Of a DNA stretch of 64,000 bases, positions 1 through 13,004 are shown piece by piece. The translations under genes were made by a program, and so were the position numbers. The notes below the pieces were generated by a model. That model did not search any database. It was not told where the DNA came from and worked only from the letters and a program-made list of their open reading frames with translations. Source of the stretch: Brachypodius melanocephalos (lineage: Eukaryota; Chordata; Aves; Passeriformes; Pycnonotidae). The stretch lies in contig VZSR01003806.1 of the NCBI GenBank assembly GCA_013398615.1, forward strand, positions 14,409,611-14,473,610, read 5' to 3'. Every line of letters starts with the position of its first letter. Position 1 is the first letter of the stretch.

Positions 1-138
1 GATATTTAATGCAATTAACTCTGAAGAAAAATGCATAGATCCATACTCAGGGGTGCATTCAATTTCAAAATAATGCAAATAAGAATTTACCCAGACTGAA
101 AATGTTAGATAGTTTTTATTACTCTGCACACATCAGTT
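1..138. other. Unassigned AT-rich DNA
   Basis: No gene, repeat family or RNA is recognised here. It ends where a CR1 3' end begins. Confidence 0.5.
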
Positions 139-215
139 TCATGGAATCACACAACGGTTTGGGTTGGAAGGGACACCAAATTTCACCTGGAATACCTGTG
201 CAGGAGGGAGGTAGA
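139..215 (-). repeat. CR1 LINE, 3'-terminal fragment
   Basis: The + strand carries the reverse complement of a CR1 3' end: a degenerate pair of octamers (TCATGGAATCACACAACGG) followed by GTTTGGGTTGGAAGGGACAC. In birds this motif marks the extreme 3' end of CR1, so the element lies on the minus strand. Similarity fades after about 75 bases, so this is a short, 5'-truncated and mutated copy. It has no coding capacity. Confidence 0.8.
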
Positions 216-1912
216 GGGAAAGGTACATGTATCCAATGAACAAACTGAATGCTTAGTAGCTGCTAGTTGGGCTGGATACCAAAATACTCAAAAATGTTTG
301 GAGCGCACCTGGGAAACAGGTTTAGCTTTAGAAGTCCACAAAGAGCAAATGCGAATTATTCATGGCTGGTCCAGGTGAAGGTCACATTGTAATTGATTCA
401 GCTGGTTTTGTTGGTTGTTCAAAGTTCCCCATAGAAGCCATCAGCAATTTGAAATTGTCCTTGACAGCAAAGAAAGAAGCTTGAGAGAGGTTTTGGATGT
501 CTTTGGAGCCAAAGCAAGCTAAGACACAAACATCAGTGGCAAACCACCTCAGACTGTAAGCCCATGACCATGTCACAGGTGTTAGCTCAGGGTGGACTAT
601 AATCTTCAGAGATTCATTCTTATAAATTCCAGGCCTCTCTAGGGTACCTTTAGTGCCACTGGAGGAAAGAAGAGTGTTTGAGGAAGAAATCATTTCACCT
701 AATTTATAAGGTGATGCATCGTGGTCTCAAGGAGACTATAGCTCTGTTTAGGAAGCCTAGATCAGCTGCTTAGATTTTGATAATAATTTTTAAGTGAGCT
801 AAAGTCAAGGAGAATTAGTTCTACCTAGAGAGTTTGAAAATTGAAGAGATATTCCCCGCAATGTTTTCCCTCATTATATAATCACCATTTTATGAATCAA
901 CTGTAAATAACGAGCAGCATCTAATCTTCTCCCTGGAGTAATTAAAATAATGATAAGGGAAACAACTCCAGAGCACTTGGCTACCTCCTATCTCCTTGAC
1001 ATGTGTCAAGTTGGTGTCACTGCCAGTATCTCATAGAGACCGAATTGCCTGCTTTGTCAGGCTGGGTAAGAACTTGTCTTTGTATTTTTCTCTGAAATCC
1101 CAAATTGTTCAGTACTGATATGAGCAGAAGTTCAAAAAGGTCATTAAATACCTTCAAATTCTCGAGCTGCTTTACCATCAGTCTGAGTGCTGAGTGCTGT
1201 CTGGAGCTGTCTAATTAATATCAGCTCCAAAGACTCCTGAGAGCCACTCCAGTGGTGAGCAGCAAGCCAGCCCAAAGGCACACTCCAGAAATGACCTTCA
1301 GTGTCAGCTTGCTCATTTCCAAGGCAGGAAAGGGGACTGCCTGGCAAACCTTAAACTGCAAGGAATTTGTTTCTAAAAGCACAATACAGAATATAAGAAC
1401 TTTACTTACTTGTGGGGTTTTGTATTAGGCCAGTTTCAACGAAAAGTTTTCCTAAATAGAAATGACTGCACAATATGGCTCACAATGTCATTATTTTCTT
1501 ACTCCTTCCCTTACTGAAATAAATATTTATTGAGCTCAACAGGGGGAATAAAAAATCCCTGGCATTCTCTGTGTACTACTTTTTGTATGAGTTTTCCTAT
1601 GTCTCATTTTTCCATGACAACCTCATCTGACAGGCAGTCCCTGCTTTGGCAATGTTGTATCATATTTTCTTAGGCATGTAAATTCTGTTGACAGTCTCAT
1701 AAACATAAATTGGCAGGCATAGTGTCCCAAAGCAATGCTTATTAAAATACGCTAATGGAATAGGATAAATACATTATTTTCAGATGCAAGCAGAAAATAC
1801 ACACAGGTTCATATGATATTTCTGCTACTGATTGGTGGGAGTTACAATCAGGGACAATTACAAAATTTCTAAGTTTGTGGTTCAGCTGCTGTAGAAAGCA
1901 CTGCAGGTGTAC
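216..1912. other. Unassigned unique DNA
   Basis: About 1.7 kb with no recognisable repeat or gene. Open frames of 103 and 67 codons on the minus strand (382-693, 1144-1347) resemble no protein I know and have no supporting signals, so they are treated as chance. The stretch ends at an assembly gap. Confidence 0.5.
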
Positions 1913-2012
1913 NNNNNNNNNNNNNNNNNNNNNNNNNNNNNNNNNNNNNNNNNNNNNNNNNNNNNNNNNNNNNNNNNNNNNNNNNNNNNNNNNNNNNNNN
2001 NNNNNNNNNNNN
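1913..2012. other. Assembly gap (100 N)
   Basis: Exactly 100 N, the conventional size for a gap of unknown length. The flanks are ordinary AT-rich DNA. Confidence 0.99.
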
Positions 2013-2534
2013 TTATTTCATTGTGCAGGATGTTTCTGATCTGTGGCTAATGCTGTTCTCCCTCAGCGCCCCTCTAAATGGTTTTCCTGGCACTCTAAAC
2101 CCATAAATCCCGGTACCTCTGAGCCCCACAGCAGCTGAGAGTCGTCACCTCCCTCAACGCCACCTCCTCCGCTTCTGTGTCAGAAATGAGGAAACGAGAT
2201 TGTTGGCACACCCTGGGAGCAAGTTACTGCAGGCTAGGAGCAGGAGGGAAAAAAGGAAGGAAATTTCCGATTTTCCTGAAATGTAATTCCCCTTTGGTCG
2301 TATTTTTGAGACAGCAAAACCAGGCTACACAAATTGTTCCTATGACAGTAATCTTCAGGCCAAAATAATGAAATTTTATCAACTGTGAAATTCCACAAGA
2401 TTTTTTTTTTATTTGAAAGGTGTTCTTAAAGCTTTTGTTTACTGTATATATATTTCTTTAGCATTATAATAAAATAAGTATAATTGCTTTTAATAGTGAA
2501 TATTTTTATTCAGCTTCAAATAAATGTTGCTCAA
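2013..2534. other. Unassigned DNA, locally GC-richer
   Basis: The first 300 bases after the gap are somewhat GC-richer than their surroundings. The rest is T/A-rich, with a T run near 2401. No gene or repeat is recognised. Confidence 0.45.
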
Positions 2535-2605
2535 AGACATTGTGGACTCCCCATCCCTGAGTGTGTTCAAGATCAGGCTGGATGGGGCCCTGAGTAACCT
2601 TGAGA
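2535..2605 (+). repeat. CR1 LINE fragment
   Basis: The stretch TGGACTCCCCATCCCTGAG continuing into TTCAAGATCAGGCTGGATGG matches the part of avian CR1 that encodes the last residues of ORF2. The similarity stops at about 2605, before the terminal octamers, so only an internal piece of roughly 70 bases survives. Confidence 0.8.
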
Positions 2606-5600
2606 AATCTCTTTGCCATTTAGAATTATGGAAAATCAGTTTAAAAGTTATGTCTATTTAAAATTTTCCAACATTGAATGCCATTTATCTAAAATTAGAA
2701 AAGTGAAAACCAGAATACTCCTGTGACCTTTATTTACCATATATTATCCAATCTTAGAAAGTTAACAATTTTTTTATAATACTGCAGATTTACAGTAGTG
2801 CATTTTTATTCACTTTGCCTACCTGTGTTTTAAATATAAACTGATTAAATTAATTTCAGTTGTAATAAAGGTTTCAAAGTCTTTCCAAAGAAGGATTTTA
2901 GTGCAAACAAACCTTTTTTTGAGAAAGAGAAGCAGAAAGAGTGCTGTTAAGCATAATTGAGAGTTAATAAGCTTTCACATTTATGTGTGCCCATTTATTT
3001 AGGGGTAGATGAAGTCATTTGTATAAGACAAGCTTGGAGCACTTAGTAATTTATCTGCAAAATAACATTATACAAATGTAAGTTGCAGGACTAACCTTTT
3101 CAGTAGAAACTTAAGAATTTAGAAATAATTTAGAATTGGATTTAAGGTCTTAAGAACCAATTTTTCAAAGGTGAGGACAGATTTTCAGAAGTGTGTAAAG
3201 AGGTTAGTTAGCTAAAATCAGAACAAACAGAGCACTTATGAGCTTAAAATACTGCTTAGATAAAATTGTAGCTTGTCTTCCAGAACATTAATGGAAATAT
3301 CCCCTGACCCAGTCCATTTGAGCTGTACCATCCATCTCTATCTCTATCACCAATCAGGACAGATGTGTGGTTATGTCGAAGACACCTGTGTACAAGATGG
3401 TCAAACCAAATGCTCACTATAGGGAGTGGTGAGAAAACAGCACTTTTAGGATGAAATTCATCAGATTCCCTATCAAACTCCAGCTTTAGATTAAGATAAA
3501 TTTCACCCTTGAATTGTGTTTTTCTTTTTGGTGATCATGAAGAGTCTAAATCACTATCTCATAGTAGGTTCCTACATCTGATCAGATGAATGCTACCTTT
3601 GGTGGTTGGATGCCAGGGAAGAAAAGACAAGCCTGAGGCACAAAGATTAACCCTGTAGAGTGTCAAAGCCTCTGTGCCCCCTCTCTGTTCCCAGCTCAGC
3701 TGGGGAGTCTTTGGCTCTGTAATGGACAGAGCAGGTTGGGGCAGGGACACAGACAAGGGAGAGTCTTGTGGGAAAGAAAAGCATCTCAGTTTATCACCTA
3801 CAACCAAGCAGAGCTCCCAAAAGGAGAACATTTTTGTTGATTTGTTGGCAATTACTATTTAAGCACTTTATAAAACCAGGTTGCATAAGTTCCGTGACAA
3901 AGACCAGACCTCTGAATTTCCTCTTTTTTGTTGGTCCTGGTGATATGTTGAATTGTCTAATTTTAAATGATATGATGTTCACTTTCCAGCTGTCCAAGCT
4001 GATGCTTTAATCCCAGACTGGGGCTTGAGTATTTTTGCTTTTGGGTTAAAAAAATTCTTTAACTCCAGAACTACATATAATTATTTATATATGTGTACAC
4101 AGAAAAAAATCTAAATGCAAAATTAGCATTAATTAAAATTTTCCCACATACTTGACTCATAATTATTCTCCAGCTATAAGTAATAAATATAATTAGGACA
4201 AGTGAGAATCATGGGACAGGAATAGTACAATGAGTTGGAGAGAAATAGCAGAACATAGGTTAAGAAGAGAGGAAAAGTATTATAGAATTATTATTACTTC
4301 AGAAAAAAATTAAATGTGATGGCTCATGACATTTCTCCCACTGGTATTTTTCAAGCTTTTTTTTTTTTATGGGGCACTTAAAAATCTTTCTGATTGTAGC
4401 TTTAAATATATATATATATTTGAAGTATGTCTAAATAAAAAGCACAGAAATAGGTAAATGTGTGTGAAGTGCAACTACTGAGACCATGTACAGGAACAAG
4501 AATTATTTAATTTGCAGAAATTGTTAAGAAAGATCCCACTGAGTTCACTAGACTTACCACCGCTGGGTTTAATCTGTATCAATAAGATGGAGGGATCATG
4601 CAATTAGCACTTCCACTTTGTAAAAGCAGCAGAAGAGAAGGATGAAAGCAGGCATGAAGAGGATAAAGCAGGAATGTGGAAGCTAAATATATAAAGGAAT
4701 GTAAAGTCAACATTTTTGTGTGTCTATATCAATTGCTGAAGTTGGAGCATTTTGCTGACTATTGCTTTGAAATAAAAGTTTTGTGAAATGCTCATAGCAG
4801 GGCAGAACTCACTTGCTTTAATGTGTCTTAAAATCTGAAAGAAGGAGAAGCAATATCTTTTATTAAACTAGCTGATACAGTTATAAAAAGAGACCAGTTT
4901 CCAGGACACAAGAAAAAAGGTTTGTATGCCTGAAGCATGTCTGGTTTTGAAATCATGAAGTTGAGTGAATAAAAGATCCTTCCTCTTCCTAAACCTTACC
5001 TCTCTATATCCTTGAATATCATCTGTAATGATCCCATTACTTGAAAATATGAAAAATTTCAGCTGGCTCAAGAAATATCCCTCCTACCAGATTTTGACTT
5101 TTGTCATGGTCATTGTCCAAGTAGAACAGAGGGACAGAATGAGGGACAGCCAGCTATGAGCCTATATGTTCCTCACAGTGGCTCTGCATTTTGCTAACAC
5201 TGGTATAAAATATTCTGAGAGTTTTGGACAGAGGAGATGACTTTTAAAGGCAGAAATACAAGTGCCAGCCTCCAATTTACAATGTTCAGAGTAGAACCTC
5301 TGCCTATTCCTGTGTAAATATTAACCCTTTTAGAGATCAATGTAAGCAGCTGAAGGATTTCTTTTGCTTATTTTTCGGACAAACAGTAGATTAAGTGGAA
5401 AACCCTCCTGGCACACCTCCTGGAAATTAATTTTAAGCAACCTCCATAAAATAAATGTGGTGGGGTATTTTGCACCTGTTTCATGAACCATTCAGATAAG
5501 CAATTGAAACATTCACATTTTCTGGATTATGGTGATAGACTTAGTATTGATTATTTGTTGGGTGTCTGATTGATGTGCCTTGCTCAGATATATAAAGTTA

Positions 5601-6538
5601 ATGTCCTTGTTAGGACTGAATTCAGAAGAAAGTTTTCCATTAGACCCCATTCTATTAGATTTCATTTCTTTTGGCCAACTGTTAAGGCTCTATTTTGTTC
5701 CAAGTAGGTTGGTGTTTGGGCTTCCCAAGACTGTCCAGAAATATACACCAAGACCATTGTTTTTGAAAGGAAGAGAGACACTGACAATTTTGTCTGTATA
5801 TCTCTATGTCGCTTTCTAGCTTTTCCTGTTTTCCAATCAGGAGAAATCTTTTAGGAGGTGCTAAGGAATATTTTGAAATCTGTTTTTAGCAGATGAGTCA
5901 GGTAGATATCTCTAAATAATGTTAGCATCTAATAGCAATTGCAAAGTGTGGAGGGACACACAAGACCTCTTGCAGACCTATATTTCTGTGTTTCTTTGCT
6001 AATATTACAGTAATTGTAAATATTGATATAGTCCCCAATTTCAGATTCAAGTCAATTGCTGAATTTCCTGTGAAGAGGGTCGGTTATAACAAAGCAGCAG
6101 TTTAAGTGGGTAAATAGTTCACCAAAATATTCACTAAGCACTACAAGGAGATTCCAATACTTAAAATGTTGTTTTTTTTTTTTTTTTAAGGAGGTAAAAA
6201 AGGAAACCAATATGCATTTAGTTAATCTTCCTACATTACAATTAACATGATAAATAGTAGATTCTTTTCTACTTCTCTGCAAAGATTAAATAGCTGAATG
6301 TCATTATGGAGGGAACACAAACCTTGATTCCATTATTTAATAAAATACAGTACACTGACTAAAGAATTGTGAACCAGTACAAATAATTAAAATTTCAGAA
6401 ACATCACTTATAATAATAATTAAGGGAAAAGAATTAAAAGCTTATAGTTTAGGAATTCTCCTGTTTAATATTTCCTTCAAAATATGCTCACAGTGCAACT
6501 CCCACCATTGAGGTGTGAAGTTGCAAGAACTTCCCCAC
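2606..6538. other. Unassigned AT-rich DNA with small low-complexity runs
   Basis: About 3.9 kb with no gene or interspersed repeat recognised. It holds a short (TA)n run near 4407-4420, a T-rich run at 4362-4370 and a T run at 6171-6187. Small frames at 3559-3831, 3674-4010 and 5580-5819 overlap one another on both strands and look like chance. Confidence 0.5.
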
Positions 6539-7817
6539 TTACTCCACACATGAAGTGAAGAGGTAAAATGTAACTAAAAGTCTTTTCCTTTTGGGTGCCA
6601 GCTCATAGAAATCAAGGGATTTGTCAGAACAGCGAATCAGACAAGTGAAACGCTCACCAGCAGAGCTCAGTTTAATCCCCTGATCAGAGACACTCAGCTC
6701 ATCAGCGCCTGAGCCCAGCAGACACGGGCTGCTCTCACCCACTCCAGCTGGGGTTGCTCCTGCACTCTCCTGCCACTCCTTGACCAGGGCAGACACTTTT
6801 TGGGTCGTGTAGAAACCCCAATAAAATAGGGAGGCTGGTATTAAGATACTACAGTGTCTGCTGATACACACCTTGTGATTTATAATTATATTTTTGTGGT
6901 GGGTCGACCTTGACTGCATGCCATGACTTTTACCTTGACCTTGACTCCAAAGCCTCTTTGTCACTGACAGCTTCAGCTGGACAGGGAAGAGAAAGTACAG
7001 TGAGAGGCTCATGGGTTGAGATAGGAGAAGGAGAGATCACTCCCCAGTGACCATCATGGGCAAACAAACTAGACTTGGGGGAGGTAGTTTAATTAAATCA
7101 GATTAGGATAAGTAGAAATAAAAAATAATCTGAAAAGAGGATAGGCAAGAGGAGCTGTAGTCAGTTCAGTACACATTGCCTCTGCTGCTCCTAGCTCCTC
7201 AGTGAGAGGACTCCTCACATTCTCTCCCTGCTCCAGTGTAGATCCCTTCCATGGGATGTAGTCCTTCAGGAATAGTCTGCTCCAGCTTGGGTCCCCCACA
7301 GATCCTGCCAGGAGCCTCTTCCAGCAGAGGCTTCTCACAGGGTCACAGACTTCTTCAGGCATCCACTTGCTCCAGTCTGGCATCCTCCCTGGGCTGCAGG
7401 TGGATGTCTTCTCCTCCATGGACACCCAGGGCCTGCAGGGGCACAGCTGCTGCACTGTAGTTTTCACCAAGGCTTGCAGGGGAATGTCTGCTCGGGGCCT
7501 GGAGCAGCTCCTGCCCCTCCTTCACTGACCTCGGAATCTTCAGAGTTGTTGCTCTCACATATTCTCATTCCTTTCTTCTGACTGCTGCTGGAGTGGCACA
7601 AGGGTGGGTTTCTTTCCCTTCCCCTGTCCTTCTTAAATATATTATCCCTGAGATGCTCCCACTATTACTGATGGGCTCAGCTCTGAGCAGTGCCAGGTCC
7701 ATCTTGGAGGTCTGGTTTTGGCTCCATCAAATGTGGGGGAAGCTTCTGGCAGCTCCTCAGAAAAGCCACTCCTGTAGTTCACTGCTGCAAAAACTTTGCC
7801 ACACAACCCCAACATAA
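6539..7817 (-). mobile_element. Probable avian endogenous-retrovirus-derived repeat, partial
   Basis: From about 6896 to 7817 the sequence closely resembles a repeat I recall from many bird genomes and associate with ERVL-like proviruses. It has a segment near 7030-7110, a GC-richer part at 7200-7560 with repeated 'ctccag' phrases, and a tail near 7690-7817. The adjoining 6539-6895 shares an open frame with it and is probably part of the same insertion, less certainly. Two minus-strand frames remain open: 157 codons (7012 to 6539) and 125 codons (7470 to 7093), in different frames. I see no gag, protease, RT, integrase or envelope motif and no clear LTR pair or target duplication. Exact family and ends need a repeat library. 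An old solo LTR is an alternative. Confidence 0.55.
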
Positions 7818-9410
7818 TTTTCTAAATAGGTGTCTTTGGTGTATTCTGCAGTTAAATCTAGACTGGACTGCCCAAGGATGATGCCCAGTGTGCAGCTACA
7901 GTGCATTGAACAGAGACTCAAGTGTGACAACAACCTGTGTAAGGAGGCTCCACTCCCTCTCCCACCTCACTCTGTGCCTCTCCTATTTGCACAGACCCCC
8001 TCTAATATTTCCTTGCACAGATCTGTGTCCTGGCTCAGAGCAGGGGCTCTATTACTCATGCCTACATCTGTGGTGGTCTGAGAACTAATGTCATTCAAGA
8101 TAAAAATTTCTCTCTGGCTCTGAGCAAGGTCCCTGTGGTGTCCCTGCATTGTGTTCTCAGGACTGGGAGTGCTGTTTGACACAGCACTCAGATCCAGGAG
8201 TTTTTCAGTGAGTCCAGATATGTTGTGAGATTGGACTCAGGGACAGCACTGATGGATCTGGTAGCAGATGGAGTATGGATGGAGGAGCAGGAAAAAAAAG
8301 TGATAAGCTCTTGAGCTCAGTAGGGCCAGTGTAGAGGCTCTGCAACTGCAAATTTTCTGAGCTTCCCAGTAGGATAAGCTGAAAGATTTTGTGACACCCA
8401 TTCCTGGTAGCTAAGTGTTGCTGAAACTCTCTTTCTGGTGGGTTCTGCATGACTTTCCTCTCCACTGTTACCCAAGTCCTCCAACCTAGCACTGGCACTG
8501 AACAGAAAGAATAAGATTCTCTGAAATATTATAAAATATATGACAGTTTTAAAAGAAAGCCAGGAGAAGAGTGATGCCCTGAAAATTATACAAAACTGAG
8601 GAAAAAGTTTTGATATAACCACAACTCCAAATCATGTGTTTGGAAACGTGAGAGCTAGATAATAGCTTATTCCACATATTAAATACCAGGGAAAGAGTGT
8701 GACTGTGCCCCAAAGGGACAATTCAACCATTTTCCTTAAAAGTGCAGCACATGAGCACTTAGGAACTGTTTCCATCTGTAGTCAAACTGCTTGATAAAAA
8801 ATCAGTACCACAGACTAAGCATAGTAAAGGGAAGGCAAAGCAGATTTCCTATCAGCAAGAGCAGACCAGTCAAAAATACCTTCTGAGACATTTCAAGCTT
8901 CATAACATATTGCTGTCTCAGACATTACAGTAAATAGTCCATTAACAGTTTTGCAAAATGAATGCTGACCTCCACGTATTTATTTACTTGTATTTCTCAA
9001 TATTTCAAATAGAAGCTCTGGGTTTGGACCTCTCTCAGCTCTGAGGCAGCACAGAGTTCTGAAGCTTAAAAGGACTTGTTTTGTGGAGGCTGCTGTTTCT
9101 TTTGCTGAAATATCATCTTATTTTATACAGTATAATATTGACTCATTTTTGTATCCTCTTAAGATAAATCCCAATGAGCTGTGTTCCTACCTTCCCCTTA
9201 TTTAATGCTCCAGTTTACTTTTTCCTTTCTGCCCCAAAGACAGTGTCATATTTAATGGATATCTAGAATTAGAATTCTTTTAATCATAGGTTTTAAGATA
9301 AAGAAGAGATAAAAATTAGGTCTCTCTCTTTGTATGCTTATCTATGTATATCTCTATCAATTAATCAATTAAAAAAAAAAAAACCAACTATATAGACATC
9401 ATCTCTACTT
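7818..9410. other. Unassigned DNA next to the ERV-like block
   Basis: The stretch 7818-8500 is GC-richer than average and may be more of the same retroelement, but I recognise no motif. Beyond it is ordinary AT-rich sequence ending in an A run near 9371-9382. Overlapping small frames on both strands at 7830-8622 carry no known domain. Confidence 0.4.
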
Positions 9411-9912
9411 GACCCTAGTGAGGTCACATTTGGTCAATTCAGTTGTCCACAGTGCAAGAAAGACAAGGAGCTATTGGAGAGGGCCCAGTGGAGGACACAA
9501 AGGTTATGGGGGATCTGGAGCATCTCCCATATCAGAAGACACTGTGGAAGCTGGGCCTGTTCAGTCAAGAGAAAACAGAGAGAGGATCTCATTAATGCAT
9601 ATAAGTATGTCAAAGGCAGAGGCCAAGAAGATGGTGCCAAATTCTTTTTGGTGGTGCCCAGTGACAGGACAAGGAGGAGAACCAAACCACAAAAAGTTCC
9701 ACCACAAATGAGGAAAAGCTTCTTTTTGTTGAGGGTGGCAGAGCACTGGAACAGGCTTCCCAGGGAGGTCGTGGAGTCTACCTCTCTGCAGACATTCCAA
9801 ACCCACCTGAGGGGTTTTGTGTCCCCTTTTATAGGTGACACTGCCTTGACAGGATCTTGGACAGGATGATCTCCAAAAGCCCATTTCAATCCTAAAAATT
9901 CTGTGAGTCTGT
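9411..9912 (+). repeat. CR1 LINE, long 3' fragment with ORF2 C-terminus
   Basis: About 500 bases follow avian CR1 from the segment GACCCTAGTGAGGTCACATT to a degraded 3' end (AAAAATTCTGTGAGTCTG). The + strand frame at 9474-9869 gives the conserved end of CR1 ORF2, with the core EHWNRLPREVVES at about residues 90-102. Only the extreme C-terminus and 3' tail are present; reverse transcriptase and endonuclease lie upstream of the truncation. The terminal octamers have diverged, so this is not a young copy. Open frames on both strands here are CR1 remnants, not genes. Confidence 0.92.
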
Positions 9913-12195
9913 TATTTTTCCAAATCGATCGAGTGGTAGTTTAAATTAAATACAAAGCAGATTGATTTATCATTAGACTACTTCAAGTTGAAGTCCAAAT
10001 TCAGAAAACTGTACCTGTTCTATGAAAAACTTTCTGAAGTGATTAACTGCAAATGTTATTTCAGGCTTTCCTCCACTGTGTTGTTTGCAAATGAGGTCAC
10101 AGTCATAAATAATAGTCTCTAAAAACAGACATTAGTGTAAGAAAAAAAAGATCTGGGAAAAATCAAACTTTAAGTTAAAGTAACAACATTTATAGTATCT
10201 TTGCAAGGTCATTTACTTGTCAGTATATGTCTCATGAATCACAGAAATCAAGCCAAAAAGAAAAAAGTAAACACACTAGCAGAGTTAAGTGTCCTTCAGT
10301 AGCTGGCCTGACAAACAAAAAATTTTCTTCCCCAAGACTTTAGGTTTTGTTTAAAGTGGAAGGAAAAATAAAAGAAAGCAGAAACTCTCCAAAGAACTAC
10401 ATATTCCATAAATTAGGAATCCATTCTGGAGATCCAAACCTCTTATTTTACTGTACACTAAAAACTAAGATTTCTTTAAATATAGCCTTAGATGAAGTCT
10501 ATCAAAAGGCAAGGTGATAAATGCATGGCTTGCAAAGAAAGTGGAATCATCATGCAGTATAAAAGTCTTTAATGTTGTCAGTATAATGGAAGGAAAAACC
10601 CCAAGCCAGCTGAGAGTGCAGTTTTAGACACATGCTTTTCACAAACTGACTGATGCGGCTCTTTCAAAGAAATCAATCTGAGCCTTTGCAAATCACTCTG
10701 GGACAGATTCTGCTTTTCACTCTTTGTCCTATTCATGCTGCAGACAAAAAAAACCCAATTCTCTGCAGATATAATTCACTGTGATAATTATGCCCTATGA
10801 GTACAGTGTGAGTCAGCATGCAGAGGCTGGCAGAGTGCATCCTCCTAAAACTGAGCAATCCAAGCTCCAGGGGCTCACAACAGACAAACTTTAACTAAAA
10901 ATGTTTTGGGTGGTTCGTTCATTTTTTTTTTTTTCTTTTAATATTTTTCTCCTGAAATATAAAAGTACCAATTCTCTCAAATTCCTGCAGTGATCTGTTG
11001 CTGTCATTCACAACATCAAACCATAACCTTAATGGCTATTTATATAATTTACTGTGTGTTTCATGTTTATAATTCCATTCTGCTCAAGGCAAAGTGATGT
11101 AAGGCATTCATGGACATAAAGGAGTGTGAAAGAAAGAAAGTTTGATCAATAAGACAACTTTGTTGCTGGTAAACATTGTCAGAAAATGATCAGTGTCAGT
11201 GCTCTAAGCCGGAGGAAACTAATAACATGAGTGGCAAGCTTCCTGCAAGCATTTGGAGTATTTACGTGGCATTCCAAAGGAAGATCTGTAAACAAGACTA
11301 GAACAAAAATACAATTTTATTGATATCCACCTGATTTATGTTTACAGCATGTGTTGATAATAACCCTATTTGTCAAGAGAGTCCATCATGAATACTAATT
11401 TACTGTTACTGAGTCAAAACCAAATAAGTGAGGTTGATGTGATGCTGTTCTCTTATGCATTTTCATGTAATCACATTAGAGTGACCTCAGTCTCCAGTAA
11501 AGAATTCAAAGGACTTTCACCAGGCACAGAATGTTTTCTAATGAGTTTATAAATGCATTCTGATATGAATGGAGCTGAGAGACTAGGAAGAGACCCTTAC
11601 TGTCTCTTCAATGAAACATGAATAAAAATTATTTTTATTATGCATGTTTTTATTGCACCATCTTACTTTTCAAAGCAGAACATCTCAAAGTCCCAGAAGA
11701 TCAAATCTACAAAAAGTTGTTACATTTTGAACTTTCTTTCATCCTAATTTGAAACAGAAGACACCAAGACATTTCCTGTGATTGTTACAAGACAATAAAT
11801 AGTAATTCAATAAATATTAGAATGGTGTGATCAGAAGAGTTTTTCATAACAAAAAAGAATTAAATTTAAAGTTTACTGCTCAGTCTATGACAATAATGTA
11901 ATAGTGAAGTGAAATATTTTAGCATAAATGAAATGAATAATTGTTCGTGCATAATTTTGTTAAAATTGAAACACTCCTCTTACAAAGCATTATGTTCTGA
12001 CTAATCAGTACATTTCCATGAAAAAAAAAAATTTCTACTGGTTCTGTTTTAAGAATGGATTAACATTATTTAATTATTTGAGATAAACCTGAATAAAAAG
12101 AGGTAAGATGACATTCCTAAAAAATAAAATCCAAAATTTCATCTAGAATAAATCTGTTCAGTGGAGTGTGAACAATGTATTCTAGTTCAGATCTA
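9913..12195. other. Unassigned AT-rich DNA
   Basis: About 2.3 kb with no gene or repeat family recognised. It contains a T run near 10921-10934 and scattered A runs. A 60-codon frame at 11370-11552 looks like chance. Confidence 0.5.
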
Positions 12196-12345
12196 GGAAA
12201 CCTAGTTCACAGAACCATTGAGTTGTTAAGATTGGAAAAGGCCTTTAAGATCATCAAGTGCAACTCCCAACCCAGCACCAGCACGTTCACTATTAAACCA
12301 TATCCTCAAATGCAAAAATTCTTTGCTCTGGCTAGAGAATACACT
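12196..12345 (-). repeat. CR1 LINE, 3' fragment
   Basis: CACAGAACCATTGAGTTGTT, then AAGATTGGAAAAGGCCTTTA and AGATCATCAAGTGCAACTCC, is the reverse complement of a CR1 3' end. The 'AAACCATATCCTCAAATGC' phrase points to the CR1 subfamily whose antisense end reads 'ACTAAACCATGTCCC'. The copy is truncated at about 12345, where an A/C-rich tract begins. Confidence 0.85.
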
Positions 12346-12353
12346 CACTTTAA

Positions 12354-12396
12354 TTAAAAACCAAACAAATGAACAACAACCAAAAACCCAACCAAA

Positions 12397-12429
<33 letters not shown>

Positions 12430-12522
12430 CAAAACAAAACAAAAACAAAACACAAAAAAACCCCACCAAAACCCAAACCCAACAACAAAAACCACACACA
12501 ACCAAAAAGAAACAAAACCACA
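12354..12522. repeat. A/C-only low-complexity tract with (AAAAC)n core
   Basis: About 170 bases are almost entirely A and C on the + strand. The core, 12399-12450, is roughly ten AAAAC units, flanked by C-rich variants such as CCCCACCAAAACCCAAACCC at 12461-12480. The frames here (a Lys/Asn/Gln-rich one on +, a Phe/Val/Gly-rich one on -) are by-products of the repeat. Confidence 0.9.
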
Positions 12523-12950
12523 TTGAAAATCAGGGATTTATAGGAAATGAACAGTGTCAATAGAAACTGGAATGCAACTTTCCTCCTTGATTTTTACTAC
12601 TAACGAAAGCCCTTCAGAATGGCCCAAGATGCTGAGTTTGTTCTGCCCATCTGAAATGGTAAAAAACTGTGCCCAAGCCTGGGGAAATCTGACTGCTAAG
12701 GGATGCCCAAAGAACCCCAAAATGTCACACATTAGCAGAGCATTCCTGCTTCTAGGTACATTGTGGAAGGGTTATTAACTTTTGCTTTTTACTCCTCCTA
12801 GCAGTTGCAAAGTACTGTGGAAAATGTTGGTATCTCTCACTAAGGCTGGACATGAGATCATTTTTCTTAGGTTGCTCCACACAAAGTTGTACAAATAGAG
12901 TTGATCAGGTACTTCACTGTTAGAAAAATGTGTTATATTATATATTAACA
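12523..12950. other. Unassigned DNA
   Basis: A moderately GC-balanced stretch without a recognisable gene or repeat. Small frames overlap on both strands at 12538-12778 and have no known domain. Confidence 0.4.
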
Positions 12951-13004
12951 CATATTATATTATATTATATTATATTATATTATATTATATTATATTATAT
13001 TATA
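12951..13004. repeat. (TTATA)n microsatellite
   Basis: About ten nearly pure TTATA pentamers, preceded by looser TTATA and ATATTA variants from about 12932. The purity suggests it may vary in length between individuals. Confidence 0.95.

Noticed and set aside
9434..9889. Minus-strand frames of 107 and 151 codons
   Set aside because: They are antisense to CR1 ORF2, which reads on the + strand here.
12354..12563. Low-complexity frames with Lys/Asn/Gln or Phe/Val/Gly bias
   Set aside because: By-product of the (AAAAC)n tract, with no start context or homology.
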